A stretch of DNA of 64,000 nt. Source: Collinsella sp. An268. Its GTDB lineage: Bacteria > Actinomycetota > Coriobacteriia > Coriobacteriales > Coriobacteriaceae. This document shows, piece after piece, positions 7,863 through 18,932 of the stretch. Where the stretch lies: assembly GCF_002159765.1 (NCBI RefSeq), contig NZ_NFJH01000004.1, forward strand, positions 173,145 to 237,144. Direction: 5' to 3'. The first letter of the stretch is position 1, and each line of letters begins with the position of its first letter. Below the pieces are notes generated by a model. That model did not search any database, had not been told where the DNA came from, and worked only from the letters and a program-made list of their open reading frames with translations. Both the position numbers and the translations under genes were made by a program.

Positions 7863-8234
7863 CTATGCGGTGAGGAGCTCGCGGCCATCGAGCCCGCCGT
7901 CCGCCGCCAGGGCGCGCGCGTAGTGGCGCAGCGCATGGACGAGCCGGTAGGAGCGGGCGACGAGCCACGCGTGCATGCCGTGCATCTGCGGCGATACCAC
8001 TATCTGCGAAATGGCCATAGGGTCATCGGCGTCCTCGGGGTTCTGCGCGTGCAGCGAGATGAACCCCCAGACCCGCCCCTCGGCATCCTCGGCCACGAGA
8101 TTGACATCGCGCGCCGAGCCGAGAAGCGCCCCGTAGGCACGCTCGAAAGTCGGGTACGGGCATTGTGTCCCCTTGGCACAGCACACCAGTCGGAACACAC
8201 GAGCGCCATCGGCAGAAGTAGCAAGACGAATCAT
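7863..8234 (-). CDS. GNAT-type N-acetyltransferase-like protein
   Basis: 123 residues. The start is ATG 8234 (MIRLATSADGARVFRLV), with AAAGGAGGG upstream. The order of elements fits a short GNAT fold: an N-terminal strand-helix, then AEDAEGRVWGFISLHAQ, then the strand MAISQIVVSPQMHG that normally leads into the acetyl-CoA loop. The usual R/QxxGxG/A acyl-CoA signature is poorly preserved (PQMHGMHAWLV), so activity is uncertain. The acceptor is unknown. The 3' end nearly touches the convergent hydrolase gene. Confidence 0.65.
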   Translation of the reverse strand: MIRLATSADGARVFRLVCCAKGTQCPYPTFERAYGALLGSARDVNLVAEDAEGRVWGFISLHAQNPEDADDPMAISQIVVSPQMHGMHAWLVARSYRLVHALRHYARALAADGGLDGRELLTA

Positions 8235-8300
8235 GATTGCCCTCCTTTCGAGCACACCGCCCACGGCGGCCCGCATCGGCGAACATGCACCGCAGGCTTG

Positions 8301-8329
8301 TATCTATCGTTACCGCCCTTTATTTCCAA
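8301..8329 (-). promoter_or_regulatory. Probable promoter of the GNAT gene
   Basis: Minus strand TTGGAA (8324-8329), a 17-bp spacer, then TAGATA (8301-8306), about 70 bp upstream of the start codon. Confidence 0.5.
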
Positions 8330-8461
8330 CAGAGAACCGGTGTGTAACGACCGTGCAAACGGTAGGAGATACTCCGTGAACGGCAGGAAGAGGACATCTG
8401 CCTTGGGGCACGGACACGCGGGGCATCGGGCGCGCCGGTGCCCCTGAGGCGAGGGGCGCGC

Positions 8462-10819
8462 CTACGCGAGGCCGAGCGCCATCCCGACGAGGCGGACCAG
8501 AAGCGCGACCACCCACGCCACACCGCACTGCATGGCTATGACCGCCCACATCATCTTGGTGCCGAGCTCGTTCTTTACCGCCGAAACCGCCGCCACGCAC
8601 GGCGTGTAGAGCAGGGTGAACGTGAGGAAGCCAAACGCGGTGAGCGGCGTGAACAGCCCCACGAGCGCCGCCGTCGAGCCGCCCATGAGGACGGTAAGCG
8701 TCGCAACGACGTTCTCCTTCGCACCAAAACCGGCCGCAAGCGCCGCCGCAGCCATCCAGTTGCCAAAGCCGAGCGGGGCGAAGACGGGGGCGAGCAGCGC
8801 CCCCACGCCGGCGAGCATGCTATCCGCCTGGTCTGCCACCACGTTGAAGCGGATGTCGAAGGTCTGGAGAACCCAGATGACCACGCTCGCCACAAAGATG
8901 ATGGTAAACGCCTTGGTGGCGAAGCCCTTAGCCTTGTCCCACGCCAAACGAAGCGTCGTCTTGGCGCTCGGCAGGCGGTAGTTGGGGAGCTCCATCACAA
9001 AGGGCACCGGATCGCCGCGGAAGGCCGTCCCCTTGAGCACGAGCGCCACCACCACGCCCACGACCATGCCCATGACATACATCGCGAGCATGACGGCGGG
9101 CGCCGCCTCGGGGAAGAACGCCCCTGCGAAGAGGGCGTAGACCGGGAGCTTTGCCGAACAGCTCATAAAGGGCGTCAGCATGACCGTCATCTTGCGGTCG
9201 TGCTCGGAGGGCAGGGTGCGCGTGGCCATGATGGCGGGCACCGAGCAGCCGAACCCGATGAGCATGGGCACGAAACTCCTGCCGGAAAGGCCGATCTTGC
9301 GCAGCAGCTTGTCCATCACAAACGCGACGCGGGCCATATACCCCGAGTCCTCGAGGATGGAGAGCAGCAGGAACAGCACGACGATGATGGGCAGAAACGA
9401 GAGCACGCTCCCCACGCCGGCAAAGACGCCGTCTATCACGAGGGCGTGCACCACCGGGTTGGTCCCAAAATCGGTGAGCGCCACGTCGACCACGCCGGTA
9501 AACCAGTCAATCCCCGCGGCGAGCAGGTCGGATAGGCGCTGGCCGATGACGTCGAACGTAAGCCAGAACACGAGCGCCATGATACCGAGGAAGACGGGAA
9601 TAGCGGTGTACTTGCCGGTGAGGATACGGTCGGCAGCGACGCTGCGCTTGTGCTCGCGGCTCTCGCGCGGCTTCACCACACAGCGCTCGCAGACGCTCTC
9701 GATAAAGGAGAAGCGCATGTCCGCGAGTGCCGCCAGACGGTCGACGCCCGCCTCGTCCTCCATCTGGGAAATGATGTGCTCGATCGCATCGAGCTCGTTT
9801 TCATCGAGCGCAAGCGCCTCGGTGACGAGCCGGTCGCCCTCGATGAGCTTGGTTGCGGCAAAGCGCGCCGGAATCTTTGCGGCCGCCGCATGGTCGTAGA
9901 TGAGGTGGATAAGACCGTGGATGCAGCGGTGGAGCGCGCCGCCGTCGGGTCCGTCCTCGGCGCAGAAATCGATGCGGCCCGGGTGCTCGCGAAAGCGCGC
10001 AACGTGAAGGGCGTGCTCGACAAGCTCGTCGATACCCTGGTTCTTGGCGGCCGAGATGGGCACGACGGGAATGCCCAGCGCCGCCTCGAGCGCATTCACG
10101 TCGACGGTGCCGCCGTTGGCCGAGACCTCGTCCATCATGTTGAGCGCGAGCACCATGGGACAATCGAGCTCCATGAGCTGGAGCGTCAGGTAGAGGTTGC
10201 GCTCTATATTGGTGGCGTCAACGATGTTGATGATCGCGTTGGGATGCTCCTCCAAGATGAACCGGCGGCTCACCACCTCCTCGCTCGTATACGGCGAGAG
10301 CGAGTAGATGCCGGGCAGGTCGGTCACCGTGGCGTTGGTGTGCCCGCGGATCTGGCCGTCCTTGCGGTCGACGGTGACGCCGGGAAAGTTGCCCACGTGC
10401 TGGTTGGAGCCGGTGAGCTGGTTGAAAAGCGTGGTTTTGCCGCAGTTCTGGTTGCCGGCGAGCGCAAAGCTGAGCGGAGCGCCCTCGGCGAGCGCCGCGC
10501 CCTCGCGCCGCGGGCGCGCCGGCTCCTCGCCAAGCGCCGGATGCGCGGTCTGCGCAGGCGCGGCTCCCCGGGCGGGCAGGTCGTGTGCATCGTGAACGTC
10601 GCGCAGGCTGATGCGGGCGGCGTCGTCGCGCCGGAGCGTGAGCTCGTAGCCCCTCAAGCGAATCTCCATGGGATCGCCCATAGGGGCAAGCTTGATCATG
10701 GTGACCTCGATACCAGGCGTAAGGCCCATATCGAAGATATGCTGTCGAAGCGACGGGTCGTCACAGTCCACGGACGCAACGATGGCATCCTTGCCAATCT
10801 CGAGTTCATCGAGCGTCAT
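8462..10819 (-). CDS. feoB: Ferrous iron transport protein, FeoA-FeoB fusion
   Basis: 785 residues. ATG 10819 (MTLDELEIGKDAIVASVDCD) begins the domain; an upstream GTG/ATG adds 28 unrelated residues. Residues 1-76 are a FeoA SH3-like domain (HIFDMGLTPGIEVTMIKLAP), and a Pro/Ala-rich linker runs to about 115. The G domain has GNQNCGKT at 122-129 and DLPGIYSLSPYTSEE at 167 onwards. A membrane core follows with two Gate segments (SFVPMLIGFGCSVPAIMATR, LLYTPCVAAV). It imports Fe2+ across the cytoplasmic membrane. FeoA is normally a separate gene; the fusion removes the need for a feoA partner, and none is next to it. Confidence 0.95.
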   Translation of the reverse strand: MTLDELEIGKDAIVASVDCDDPSLRQHIFDMGLTPGIEVTMIKLAPMGDPMEIRLRGYELTLRRDDAARISLRDVHDAHDLPARGAAPAQTAHPALGEEPARPRREGAALAEGAPLSFALAGNQNCGKTTLFNQLTGSNQHVGNFPGVTVDRKDGQIRGHTNATVTDLPGIYSLSPYTSEEVVSRRFILEEHPNAIINIVDATNIERNLYLTLQLMELDCPMVLALNMMDEVSANGGTVDVNALEAALGIPVVPISAAKNQGIDELVEHALHVARFREHPGRIDFCAEDGPDGGALHRCIHGLIHLIYDHAAAAKIPARFAATKLIEGDRLVTEALALDENELDAIEHIISQMEDEAGVDRLAALADMRFSFIESVCERCVVKPRESREHKRSVAADRILTGKYTAIPVFLGIMALVFWLTFDVIGQRLSDLLAAGIDWFTGVVDVALTDFGTNPVVHALVIDGVFAGVGSVLSFLPIIVVLFLLLSILEDSGYMARVAFVMDKLLRKIGLSGRSFVPMLIGFGCSVPAIMATRTLPSEHDRKMTVMLTPFMSCSAKLPVYALFAGAFFPEAAPAVMLAMYVMGMVVGVVVALVLKGTAFRGDPVPFVMELPNYRLPSAKTTLRLAWDKAKGFATKAFTIIFVASVVIWVLQTFDIRFNVVADQADSMLAGVGALLAPVFAPLGFGNWMAAAALAAGFGAKENVVATLTVLMGGSTAALVGLFTPLTAFGFLTFTLLYTPCVAAVSAVKNELGTKMMWAVIAMQCGVAWVVALLVRLVGMALGLA

Positions 10820-10981
10820 GCTCGGTCCCCCATCCCTATTAATTGCCCCAGCCGCGTGTGCGCCGGGTATCAGTATCACGTGATTCCGCCTTACTATACA
10901 CACCTAGGCAAACTTTCGCGACGGCGCTCGCCAATCGTTATCATATTTTTGTACGGGACAACACGCCCTCAGGAGGAGCCC

Positions 10982-11605
10982 ATGAACGCAGCCGCTCGCC
11001 CCATCAAAAACATCGTCTTTGACATGGGCAACGTGCTCATGACCTTCAACGGGCCGCACTTTGCGACGCGCTTCTCTGATAACGACCAGGACGCCGCGCT
11101 CTTGCAGGCGGCATACTTTGGCCGCGGCGAATGGGCGCTCCTCGACGCGGGTGTCATCGGCTACCCCACCATGATGCGCATCGCCGAGGCGCACCTGCCG
11201 GAGCGGCTCTGGCCCAACCTGCACGATATGGCGGCGCACTGGGCACGCTACTCCGAACCTATCCCTGAGGTAAACGACCTTGCCCGGCGCCTCTACGAGC
11301 AAGGCTATGACCTCTACCTGCTTTCGAATGCTGGCACCCGTATCGATGAGCAGCTCGACCACTGCCCCGCCTACCCTCTCATGAAAGGGCGTGTGGTCTC
11401 CGCCGAGGAAAAGCTCATGAAGCCGGACCCCGCCATTTACGAGCTGCTTTGCAAGCGCTACGGGCTCGTACCGGCGGAATGCCTCTTTGTCGACGACAAC
11501 GCGGACAATTGTGTGGGCGCCAAGGTGGTGGGCATGCAGGCGTTCCACTTCACGGGCGATGTCGCGGCGCTCGCTGCGGCGATCGGCGTGTCACCGCAAC
11601 GATAA
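10982..11605 (+). CDS. HAD-superfamily hydrolase (subfamily IA, YihX-like)
   Basis: 207 residues. ATG 10982 has AGGAGG upstream. IVFDMGNVLMTF carries the catalytic Asp of motif I (in the DMGNVL form typical of YihX-like phosphatases). YLLSNAG is motif II, EEKLMKPDP gives the motif III lysine, and FVDDNADNCVGA is motif IV. YihX releases phosphate from alpha-glucose 1-phosphate; the substrate here is not shown by the sequence. The gene is divergent from feoB and convergent with a MalY-type lyase. Confidence 0.85.
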   Translation: MNAAARPIKNIVFDMGNVLMTFNGPHFATRFSDNDQDAALLQAAYFGRGEWALLDAGVIGYPTMMRIAEAHLPERLWPNLHDMAAHWARYSEPIPEVNDLARRLYEQGYDLYLLSNAGTRIDEQLDHCPAYPLMKGRVVSAEEKLMKPDPAIYELLCKRYGLVPAECLFVDDNADNCVGAKVVGMQAFHFTGDVAALAAAIGVSPQR

Positions 11606-11645
11606 AACCTTCAAACGAGGCTTGGCGCGCGGTGGGCCGTGGTCG

Positions 11646-11824
11646 CTCTGCGCAAAAATTGATTTGCTGACCCTTTTGAAGGCTCTATCTATAAAATAAC
11701 CCCCTGCTTATCTGGGCTTTTGTTACCCAAAAGAGTGCCCTTTGCCCACCGGGGCGAAAGGGCACTAAAGAAATCCCAGCTCATTGGGGCTCACGGGAGG
11801 TCAGCAAACGCATTTTGCGCAGAG
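11646..11824. repeat. 179-bp element bounded by long inverted repeats; candidate structured RNA or MITE
   Basis: The left arm (11646-11672) and right arm (11799-11824) are imperfect reverse complements of 27 and 26 nt, sharing CTCTGCGCAAAA and TTTGCTGACC. Inside sits a hairpin with a 10-bp stem AGTGCCCTTT / AAAGGGCACT (about 11732-11766) and a smaller CTTTTG / CAAAAG hairpin. It lies between two convergent genes. There is no ORF in it and I see no clear target-site duplication. Confidence 0.6.
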
Positions 11825-11873
11825 GGGTGTCATTCGCTCCGCGCGGCACATCCTACCCCGATCGCGAACGCCC

Positions 11874-13088
11874 CTACGCGTTGAACACGTAGCGGTCGAG
11901 GCGCTCGAACGCCTCCTGCACGCGCGAAAGCGGCAGCGCGAGGTTCACGCGGATATGGCAGGGGCCGTGGAAGGGGCGACCGTCCTGATAGTCGACGCCC
12001 ACGCGCCAGCCCTCGGTAAGCAGCCAGTCGACGTCGCGCTCATGTGCGGCGCACCATTCGGTGCAGTCGAGGAAAAGCATGTAGGTGCCCTCGGGCTTGG
12101 TTACGCGCACGCCCTCGAAGTGCTCGTCGATATAGCGGCACGCCCAGTCAACGTTTTTGCCCAACACCTCGCACAGCTCATCGACCCACTCGTAGCCCTC
12201 CGGCTTGTAGGCGCCAATGAGGGCGTGCATGGAGAGCACGTTCATCTCGTTGTAGTGCGCCTTGGACGAGGCGGCGACCACGCGATCGCGCAGGTAGTCG
12301 TTGTAGATGATGTGGTAGCTTCCCACAAGTCCCGCGAGGTTGAAGGTCTTGCTCGGCGCATAGAGGGCAACCGTGCGCTGGAGTGCGTCTTCGGAGACCG
12401 ACTGGGTGGGCGTGTGGGTGTGCCCGGGAAGAATGATGTCGGACCAAATCTCGTCCGAAATGACCACGCAGTCGTACTTGCGGTAGAGCTCCATCGCCTG
12501 CTCGAGCTCGGTGCGCTCCCATACGCGTCCGCAGGGGTTGTGCGGCGAGCACATCACCGCGACGTGAATCTTGTGCTCGGCGAGCTTGCGCTCCATGTCG
12601 GCGTAGTCCATGCGCCAAACGCCCGCTTCGTCCTGCACGAGCGGCGAGTGCACGATCTTGAAGCCGGCGTTCTCGATGCTGCCGGTAAAGCCGATGTAGG
12701 TGGGGCTATGCAGCAGCACCGCATCGCCCGGACGTGCGAACGCCTGGAGCGTCGACACCACACCGCCGAGCACGCCGTTCTCGTAGCCGATATGCTCAGG
12801 GCGTAGGCCGGTGACGCCGTTGCGGGTCTCGTGCCAGCGGATAATGGACTGGAAGTACTCGTCACGCGGCTCGAAGTAGCCGAAGTGCGGCTGACGGGCG
12901 CGCTCGATAAGCGCCTCGGGCACGGTAGGAACCACAGGGAAGTTCATGTCGGCGACCCACATGGGGATGGCGTCGAAGCCCTCGGCGGGCTTGGTGGGTG
13001 CCATGCCGGCCGGCGTGTCGGTCAGGCCGTCCACCGCAACGGCATCCTGCCCGCGGCGGTCCATGATGGTCGTGAAATCGTACTTCAT
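11874..13088 (-). CDS. MalY/PatB-type PLP aminotransferase (cystathionine beta-lyase family)
   Basis: 404 residues. The start MKYDFTTIMDRRGQDAV is classical for MalY/PatB, where the conserved (D)RRGTxSxKWD-like opening begins the fold. MWVADMNFPVVP, SPHNPCGRVW, ISDEIWSDI and the PLP lysine in YAPSKTFNLAGL are all present. Such enzymes cleave cystathionine or cysteine-S-conjugates to homocysteine or a thiol plus pyruvate and ammonia; in E. coli MalY also modulates MalT. An AraC regulator and a GH31 glucosidase lie just upstream, so a side link to sugar control is possible but unproven. Confidence 0.88.
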   Translation of the reverse strand: MKYDFTTIMDRRGQDAVAVDGLTDTPAGMAPTKPAEGFDAIPMWVADMNFPVVPTVPEALIERARQPHFGYFEPRDEYFQSIIRWHETRNGVTGLRPEHIGYENGVLGGVVSTLQAFARPGDAVLLHSPTYIGFTGSIENAGFKIVHSPLVQDEAGVWRMDYADMERKLAEHKIHVAVMCSPHNPCGRVWERTELEQAMELYRKYDCVVISDEIWSDIILPGHTHTPTQSVSEDALQRTVALYAPSKTFNLAGLVGSYHIIYNDYLRDRVVAASSKAHYNEMNVLSMHALIGAYKPEGYEWVDELCEVLGKNVDWACRYIDEHFEGVRVTKPEGTYMLFLDCTEWCAAHERDVDWLLTEGWRVGVDYQDGRPFHGPCHIRVNLALPLSRVQEAFERLDRYVFNA

Positions 13089-13249
13089 GCGCTCCCTCTT
13101 CCGTACCTAGCCGCACCGGGCGGCAAGTCTTCGTGCGACACAAACGCTATTTTTGCCAGCCAGTGATGCAAAGTCAACGCCTTCAAGAAAGCAGCCGCAG
13201 GGGCGTCGGTGACCCACCGAGCGCCAGCCGTTTGCCGGGCGTCCTCTAT

Positions 13250-14224
13250 CTACCTGCCGCCGGCAACCTGCAGGGTACCGGTCGCGTCCGCCTCATCCGG
13301 CACCGCAAGCGTGTCCTCCACGCGCAATCTGCCGACCTCGATTGCCTGGTAATGCTCGTGGTTCGCCCGGTAGCTCCCGAGCACCGTCTTACGGTACCGC
13401 TGGGGCGAGACCTCCTTGAACTCCTTGAATTTCTTGATGAAGTAGCTCGTGGACTGGAACCCGCACGAAAGGCCGATATCGATAATCGAGCGGTCGGTAT
13501 CCAACAGCTCGTCGCAGGCTCGCTCGATGCGATAGCGGTTGATAAAGGCCGTGGGAGTGAGACCGGTCGCACGCTTGAAGAAGCGCGAGAAGTACTGCGG
13601 CTGGTAACCGCTCACCTGGGCGAGCGTGGCGCTTGATATCTGCTCGGCGTAATGGTCCTGCACGTAGCGAACCGCCCGCTCCGCTGCCGCGAGGCTGTGA
13701 CGGTCGCGCTCGTTTTCCACGAGGCTCCCGGTGCGGACGATTTCCTGGAAGATGCGCAGCAGGCAAATCCGCACGTCAAGCGTAAAACACGGGGGTAGAT
13801 CGCGGCAGTCGGAGAGAATCTGCTCAAACGCCGCGCCGATGGCGCCGCCCTCGTCGCGCACCGGGTTTCTCACCGTCAGGGTACCAGCGCGGTACGGGTC
13901 GATATAACGGCGCGATGCAACGTCTGCCTGCGCAAACTCCAAAAGCCCACCGTCAAATACAATCACAAAGAGGTGGCAGTCGCTCACGGCGCTGTAGCGG
14001 TGAAGGGTGCGGGGCTCAACGGCAAAGAGCTCGCGGGCGCCCACGCGGCGCGTGCTGCCGTCCTCAAACACGTCAATCGCACCCTCGGCTACATAGACCC
14101 ACTCCACCTCATCGTGCCAGTGGATGTAGCCGATGTCGCACCCCGCTTGGGCACGCTGGTCAAAGGTATCAAGCGGAAAAAGGTCCGACCCGTGTTCCCT
14201 ACCCTCTTTGAGGCGAGCGAGCAT
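13250..14224 (-). CDS. AraC-family transcriptional regulator with cupin sensor domain
   Basis: 324 residues. I choose ATG 14224 (MLARLKEGREHG), with GGAGG 9 nt upstream, over the longer reading. An N-terminal cupin-like domain (about residues 35-110, GYIHWHDEVEWVYVAEG) should bind a sugar or similar effector. The C-terminal AraC DNA-binding domain (about 190-290) contains two HTH motifs: SSATLAQVSGYQPQYFSRFF and IIDIGLSCGFQSTSYFIKKF. It is divergent from a GH31 alpha-glucosidase 158 bp away, which is the probable target. Confidence 0.9.
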   Translation of the reverse strand: MLARLKEGREHGSDLFPLDTFDQRAQAGCDIGYIHWHDEVEWVYVAEGAIDVFEDGSTRRVGARELFAVEPRTLHRYSAVSDCHLFVIVFDGGLLEFAQADVASRRYIDPYRAGTLTVRNPVRDEGGAIGAAFEQILSDCRDLPPCFTLDVRICLLRIFQEIVRTGSLVENERDRHSLAAAERAVRYVQDHYAEQISSATLAQVSGYQPQYFSRFFKRATGLTPTAFINRYRIERACDELLDTDRSIIDIGLSCGFQSTSYFIKKFKEFKEVSPQRYRKTVLGSYRANHEHYQAIEVGRLRVEDTLAVPDEADATGTLQVAGGR

Positions 14225-14382
14225 ATGCACCGTCCTCCATGCCAAAAAGTCATAATCGTTATAGTTATACCGCCGAATCACGCAAGAATCCACCCGGCTC
14301 TCTGGGGTATCTTGTGGCGCAACATCCCACGTACAGCCAAGGCGCATCGCCGAGGCGCAGAGACAAGAAAGGTGTGGCGGCC

Positions 14383-16524
14383 ATGATCGTTCGCTATCGT
14401 TTTGGACAACCCATCGAGACAGATGCCGTGCTTACAAAGCCTGCGGCCGAGACAGGCGAGGTGCGCCGCTTCACCGTGCATCGCCCCGGCGAGCCCGTCG
14501 AGCACGAGCACGACCGCTCAACCGAGGTAAGCAACCCCGGCGAGGTGGAGGGAAACCCGCTCGACGCCAGCAACCTCACCGATCTGCTCTTCTTCACCTA
14601 CACGATGGATCCCGATGACATCGTCTACGGTCTTGGCGAGCAGGTGCGCGGCATCAACAAGCGCAACTTTACCTACGTTTCGCGCTGCATGGACAACGCG
14701 CGCCACACCGAGGACCGCCACAGCCTCTACAGCGCCCACAACTTCTTTATCGTGAGCGGGCGCGAGACCTTCGGCGCCTTCTTTGACACCGCGGGCATCA
14801 TCTCCTTCGACATGGGCGAGACCGACATTGATCGCATCCAGGTCGCGCTCGAATACCCCGACTGCGACCTCTACCTTATCGAGGGCGAGGACCCCACCGA
14901 CATCGTCCGCCAGTTCCGCGCGCTCGTGGGCAGAAGCTACATCCCGCCCAAGTGGGCCTTCGGCTACCAGCAGAGCCGCTGGGCCTATAAGACGGAGGAT
15001 GACTTCCGTGACATCGCGCGCCGCTACCGCGAGGCGGGCATCCCCCTCGATGCCATCTACATGGACATCGACTACATGGAGCGCTACAAGAGCTTCACCG
15101 TCGACCGCGAGCGTTTCCCACACTTTGAGAAGCTCACCGCCGAGCTCAAGGGCGACGGCATCCACCTCGTTCCCATCATCGACGCGGGCCTCAAGGTCGA
15201 GCCGGACTACGACGTGTACGAGGAGGGCGTGGCCGAGAACCGCTTCTGCAAGAACGCCGCCGGCGAGGACTTCACCCTCGGCGTGTGGCCCGGCCACTGC
15301 CACTTGGTCGACGTCATGGACCCCGACAACCGCCGTTGGTTTGGCGACCAGTACAAGAAGCTCCTCGACCTCGGGATCGACGGCTTCTGGAACGATATGA
15401 ACGAGCCCTCAATCTTCTATACCGAGGAACGCCTCGCCGAGGCGTACGCCAAGGTGGACGAGCTGCGCCAGGGCGAGCTCGACCTCAACACGTTCTTTGA
15501 CATGGTCGCCACCTTCTCTGGCCTTTCCAACAACCCCGCCGACTACGAGCTCTTCTACCACACCATCGACGGCAAGCGCGTGCGCCACGACCGCGTGCAC
15601 AACCTCTATGGCTCGAACCTCTCGCGCGCCGCGGGCGAGGCGTTCTGCCGTCTCTCGCCCGAGAAGCGTATCCTGCTCTTCTCGCGCAGCTCCATGATCG
15701 GCATGCACCGCGTGAGCGGCATCTGGACGGGCGACAACATGGCATGGTGGTCGCACCTGAGGCTCGCCGTCTGCCAGATGCCGGGCATCCAGATGTGCGG
15801 TTTCCTCTACTGCGGCCCCGACCTCGGCGGCTTTGGCAGCGATACCAACGAGGAGCTCATGACGCGCTGGTTGCAGTTCTCGGTCTTCACCCCGCTTATG
15901 CGCAACCACTCCGCGAGCCGCCGCGCACAGGAGCTCGACACGTTCAAGCACGTCGATACCATGCGCCACATCGTGGAGCTGCGCTACGCGCTTCTCCCCT
16001 ACCTCTACAGCGAGTTTGTAAAGGCATCGCTTGCCGATGATCTCTACTTCAAGCCGCTCGCCTTTGAGTTTGCAGGCGACGAGCGCGCACGCCGCGTCGA
16101 GGACCAGCTGCTTGTGGGCGAGTCCCTTATGATCGCGCCCGTGATCGAGGAGAACGCGCGCGGCCGCATGGTGTACCTACCCGAGCCCATGCGCATGGTG
16201 CGCTACCGCGCGCTTGATGACTACGACACTGAGAACCTCGCCGCGGGCGACCATTACGTGAGCGCCGACCTCAACGAGATGGTCTTCTTCATCCGCCCCG
16301 GGCACGCGGTGCCCGTTGCAAAGCCCGCGCCGAGTACGCAGGCGATGGACTTCGACCATCTGCGCGTGCTCGCCAACCCGGGCGACGCCGAGCGCATCAC
16401 CTACACGCTCTACGACGATGACGGCTACACCACCGATATCGACGCGCCCGAGCACTTCCATACCATCGAGGTGACCGCGAGCGGCGCCCGCTGTGCCACC
16501 AAGCAGGTCGAGCTCATCGGCTAG
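14383..16524 (+). CDS. Glycoside hydrolase family 31, alpha-glucosidase/alpha-xylosidase type
   Basis: 713 residues. ATG 14383 (MIVRYRFGQP) has AAAGGTG upstream. GH31 hallmarks are the WNDMNEPS box with nucleophile Asp338, and WTGDNMAWW with the acid/base Asp451. The N-terminal sandwich and the FGYQQSRWAYKTEDDFRD barrel entry are typical, as is the C-terminal beta domain (GHAVPVAKPA). There is no signal peptide, so it is cytoplasmic and acts on imported oligosaccharides. Transcription is probably set by the divergent AraC regulator. Exact linkage preference (maltose, isomaltose, xylosides) cannot be read from the sequence. Confidence 0.92.
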   Translation: MIVRYRFGQPIETDAVLTKPAAETGEVRRFTVHRPGEPVEHEHDRSTEVSNPGEVEGNPLDASNLTDLLFFTYTMDPDDIVYGLGEQVRGINKRNFTYVSRCMDNARHTEDRHSLYSAHNFFIVSGRETFGAFFDTAGIISFDMGETDIDRIQVALEYPDCDLYLIEGEDPTDIVRQFRALVGRSYIPPKWAFGYQQSRWAYKTEDDFRDIARRYREAGIPLDAIYMDIDYMERYKSFTVDRERFPHFEKLTAELKGDGIHLVPIIDAGLKVEPDYDVYEEGVAENRFCKNAAGEDFTLGVWPGHCHLVDVMDPDNRRWFGDQYKKLLDLGIDGFWNDMNEPSIFYTEERLAEAYAKVDELRQGELDLNTFFDMVATFSGLSNNPADYELFYHTIDGKRVRHDRVHNLYGSNLSRAAGEAFCRLSPEKRILLFSRSSMIGMHRVSGIWTGDNMAWWSHLRLAVCQMPGIQMCGFLYCGPDLGGFGSDTNEELMTRWLQFSVFTPLMRNHSASRRAQELDTFKHVDTMRHIVELRYALLPYLYSEFVKASLADDLYFKPLAFEFAGDERARRVEDQLLVGESLMIAPVIEENARGRMVYLPEPMRMVRYRALDDYDTENLAAGDHYVSADLNEMVFFIRPGHAVPVAKPAPSTQAMDFDHLRVLANPGDAERITYTLYDDDGYTTDIDAPEHFHTIEVTASGARCATKQVELIG

Positions 16525-16589
16525 GCGCGACCGCACCCGTTAGCCAACGCGACCACGCCCGGTTGCGAACGCGGCCACGCCCGACCGTG

Positions 16590-16639
16590 AAAACAGGCCT
16601 CCCCGGCGCCGCCCACAAGGGCACAGCGCCGGGGAGGCC
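16590..16639 (-). terminator. Hairpin terminator downstream of asnS
   Basis: A perfect 14-bp stem GGCCTCCCCGGCGC / GCGCCGGGGAGGCC (16596-16609, 16626-16639). On the minus strand it is followed by TGTTTTC. It lies between the convergent GH31 gene and asnS. Confidence 0.7.
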
Positions 16640-16777
16640 ATTCTCATCCCGCCCAAAGTTACGGCCCCCAGGTGCCGTAGATTCGTCCGAAAGAGGAGGG
16701 AGCACGCCTTAGGGCGGCGACCGACGATTGAGGACGAAGATACGGTGCCTAGAGGGGCCGTTCTGGTTGAGGGGAGT

Positions 16778-18217
<1,440 letters not shown>

Positions 18218-18311
18218 ACGATTCCTTTCCGAGCCCGCCGTGCGGGCGATGTTGTGCGCACACCATGATAGCAGGTGCGACCGACAAGGCGCGACCGAAG
18301 CGCGCGTGACA

Positions 18312-18348
18312 ACACGGCGCCCCGACGGAGACGTGCCGTCGGGGCGCC
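18312..18348 (-). terminator. Terminator of the EIIA-Glc gene
   Basis: A perfect 13-bp stem GGCGCCCCGACGG / CCGTCGGGGCGCC with a 7-nt loop. The following minus-strand tract GTGTTGT is only weakly T-rich. Confidence 0.6.
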
Positions 18349-18377
18349 AGGGTTCAGGGTAAAGAGCGCTGTCGCCG

Positions 18378-18932
18378 TTAGCGAATGACGAGCAGCGGGT
18401 CGCCGATCTTTACGAGGGAACGGTCGCCGATGAGCGTGTTGGAGACGGCGGCATGCTCGATGTGCCCCACCTGGGGTGCATTGGACACCACCACGGTCAC
18501 CACATCCTCAAAACCGGCGTCCTTGATCGCCGCGGAATCGAACCCAATGAGCGGCGTGCCGGCACGGACCTCGTCGCCCTGGTTGACATAGCTGGTGAAG
18601 CCCTTGCCGTTCATCGCCACGGTACCCAGGCCGATATGGATGATAACCTCGGCGCCGGTCGTGGTAAGAAGGCCGATGGCATGGTTGGTGACGGTCGTCA
18701 TGACCACACGGCCGTCTGCCGGCGCGTAGATAGCGTCACCGACGGGCAGGATGCCGTAGCCCTCGCCCAGCAACTTGGAGGAGACGATCTCATCGTTAAT
18801 CTCCTCGATGCTCACGAGCACGCCCGAGACCGGAGCGTACACGGTATCCGGTCGCACGGCAAACGTCGCCTGCTCGGGGCGATAGGCTTCCTCGGACGTA
18901 CCGGTCTTTCTGATCTTGTCCCACAGCTTCAT
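18378..18932 (-). CDS. PTS sugar transporter EIIA, glucose (Crr) type, stand-alone
   Basis: 184 residues. [19 protein letters not shown] and the active-site strand [19 protein letters not shown] identify the glucose-family EIIA. His99 is the expected phosphorylation site and His84 (TNHAIG) its partner. It receives phosphate from HPr and passes it to one or several EIIB-IIC permeases. A first segment of about 28 residues precedes the domain. As a free-standing EIIA it may serve permeases elsewhere that lack a IIA domain; no EIIBC is adjacent. Confidence 0.92.
   Translation of the reverse strand: MKLWDKIRKTGTSEEAYRPEQATFAVRPDTVYAPVSGVLVSIEEINDEIVSSKLLGEGYGILPVGDAIYAPADGRVVMTTVTNHAIGLLTTTGAEVIIHIGLGTVAMNGKGFTSYVNQGDEVRAGTPLIGFDSAAIKDAGFEDVVTVVVSNAPQVGHIEHAAVSNTLIGDRSLVKIGDPLLVIR

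Noticed and set aside
8402..8455. Terminator hairpin after feoB
   Set aside because: GGGGCAC / GTGCCCC pair is separated by a 26-nt loop and lacks a T-run, too weak to annotate.
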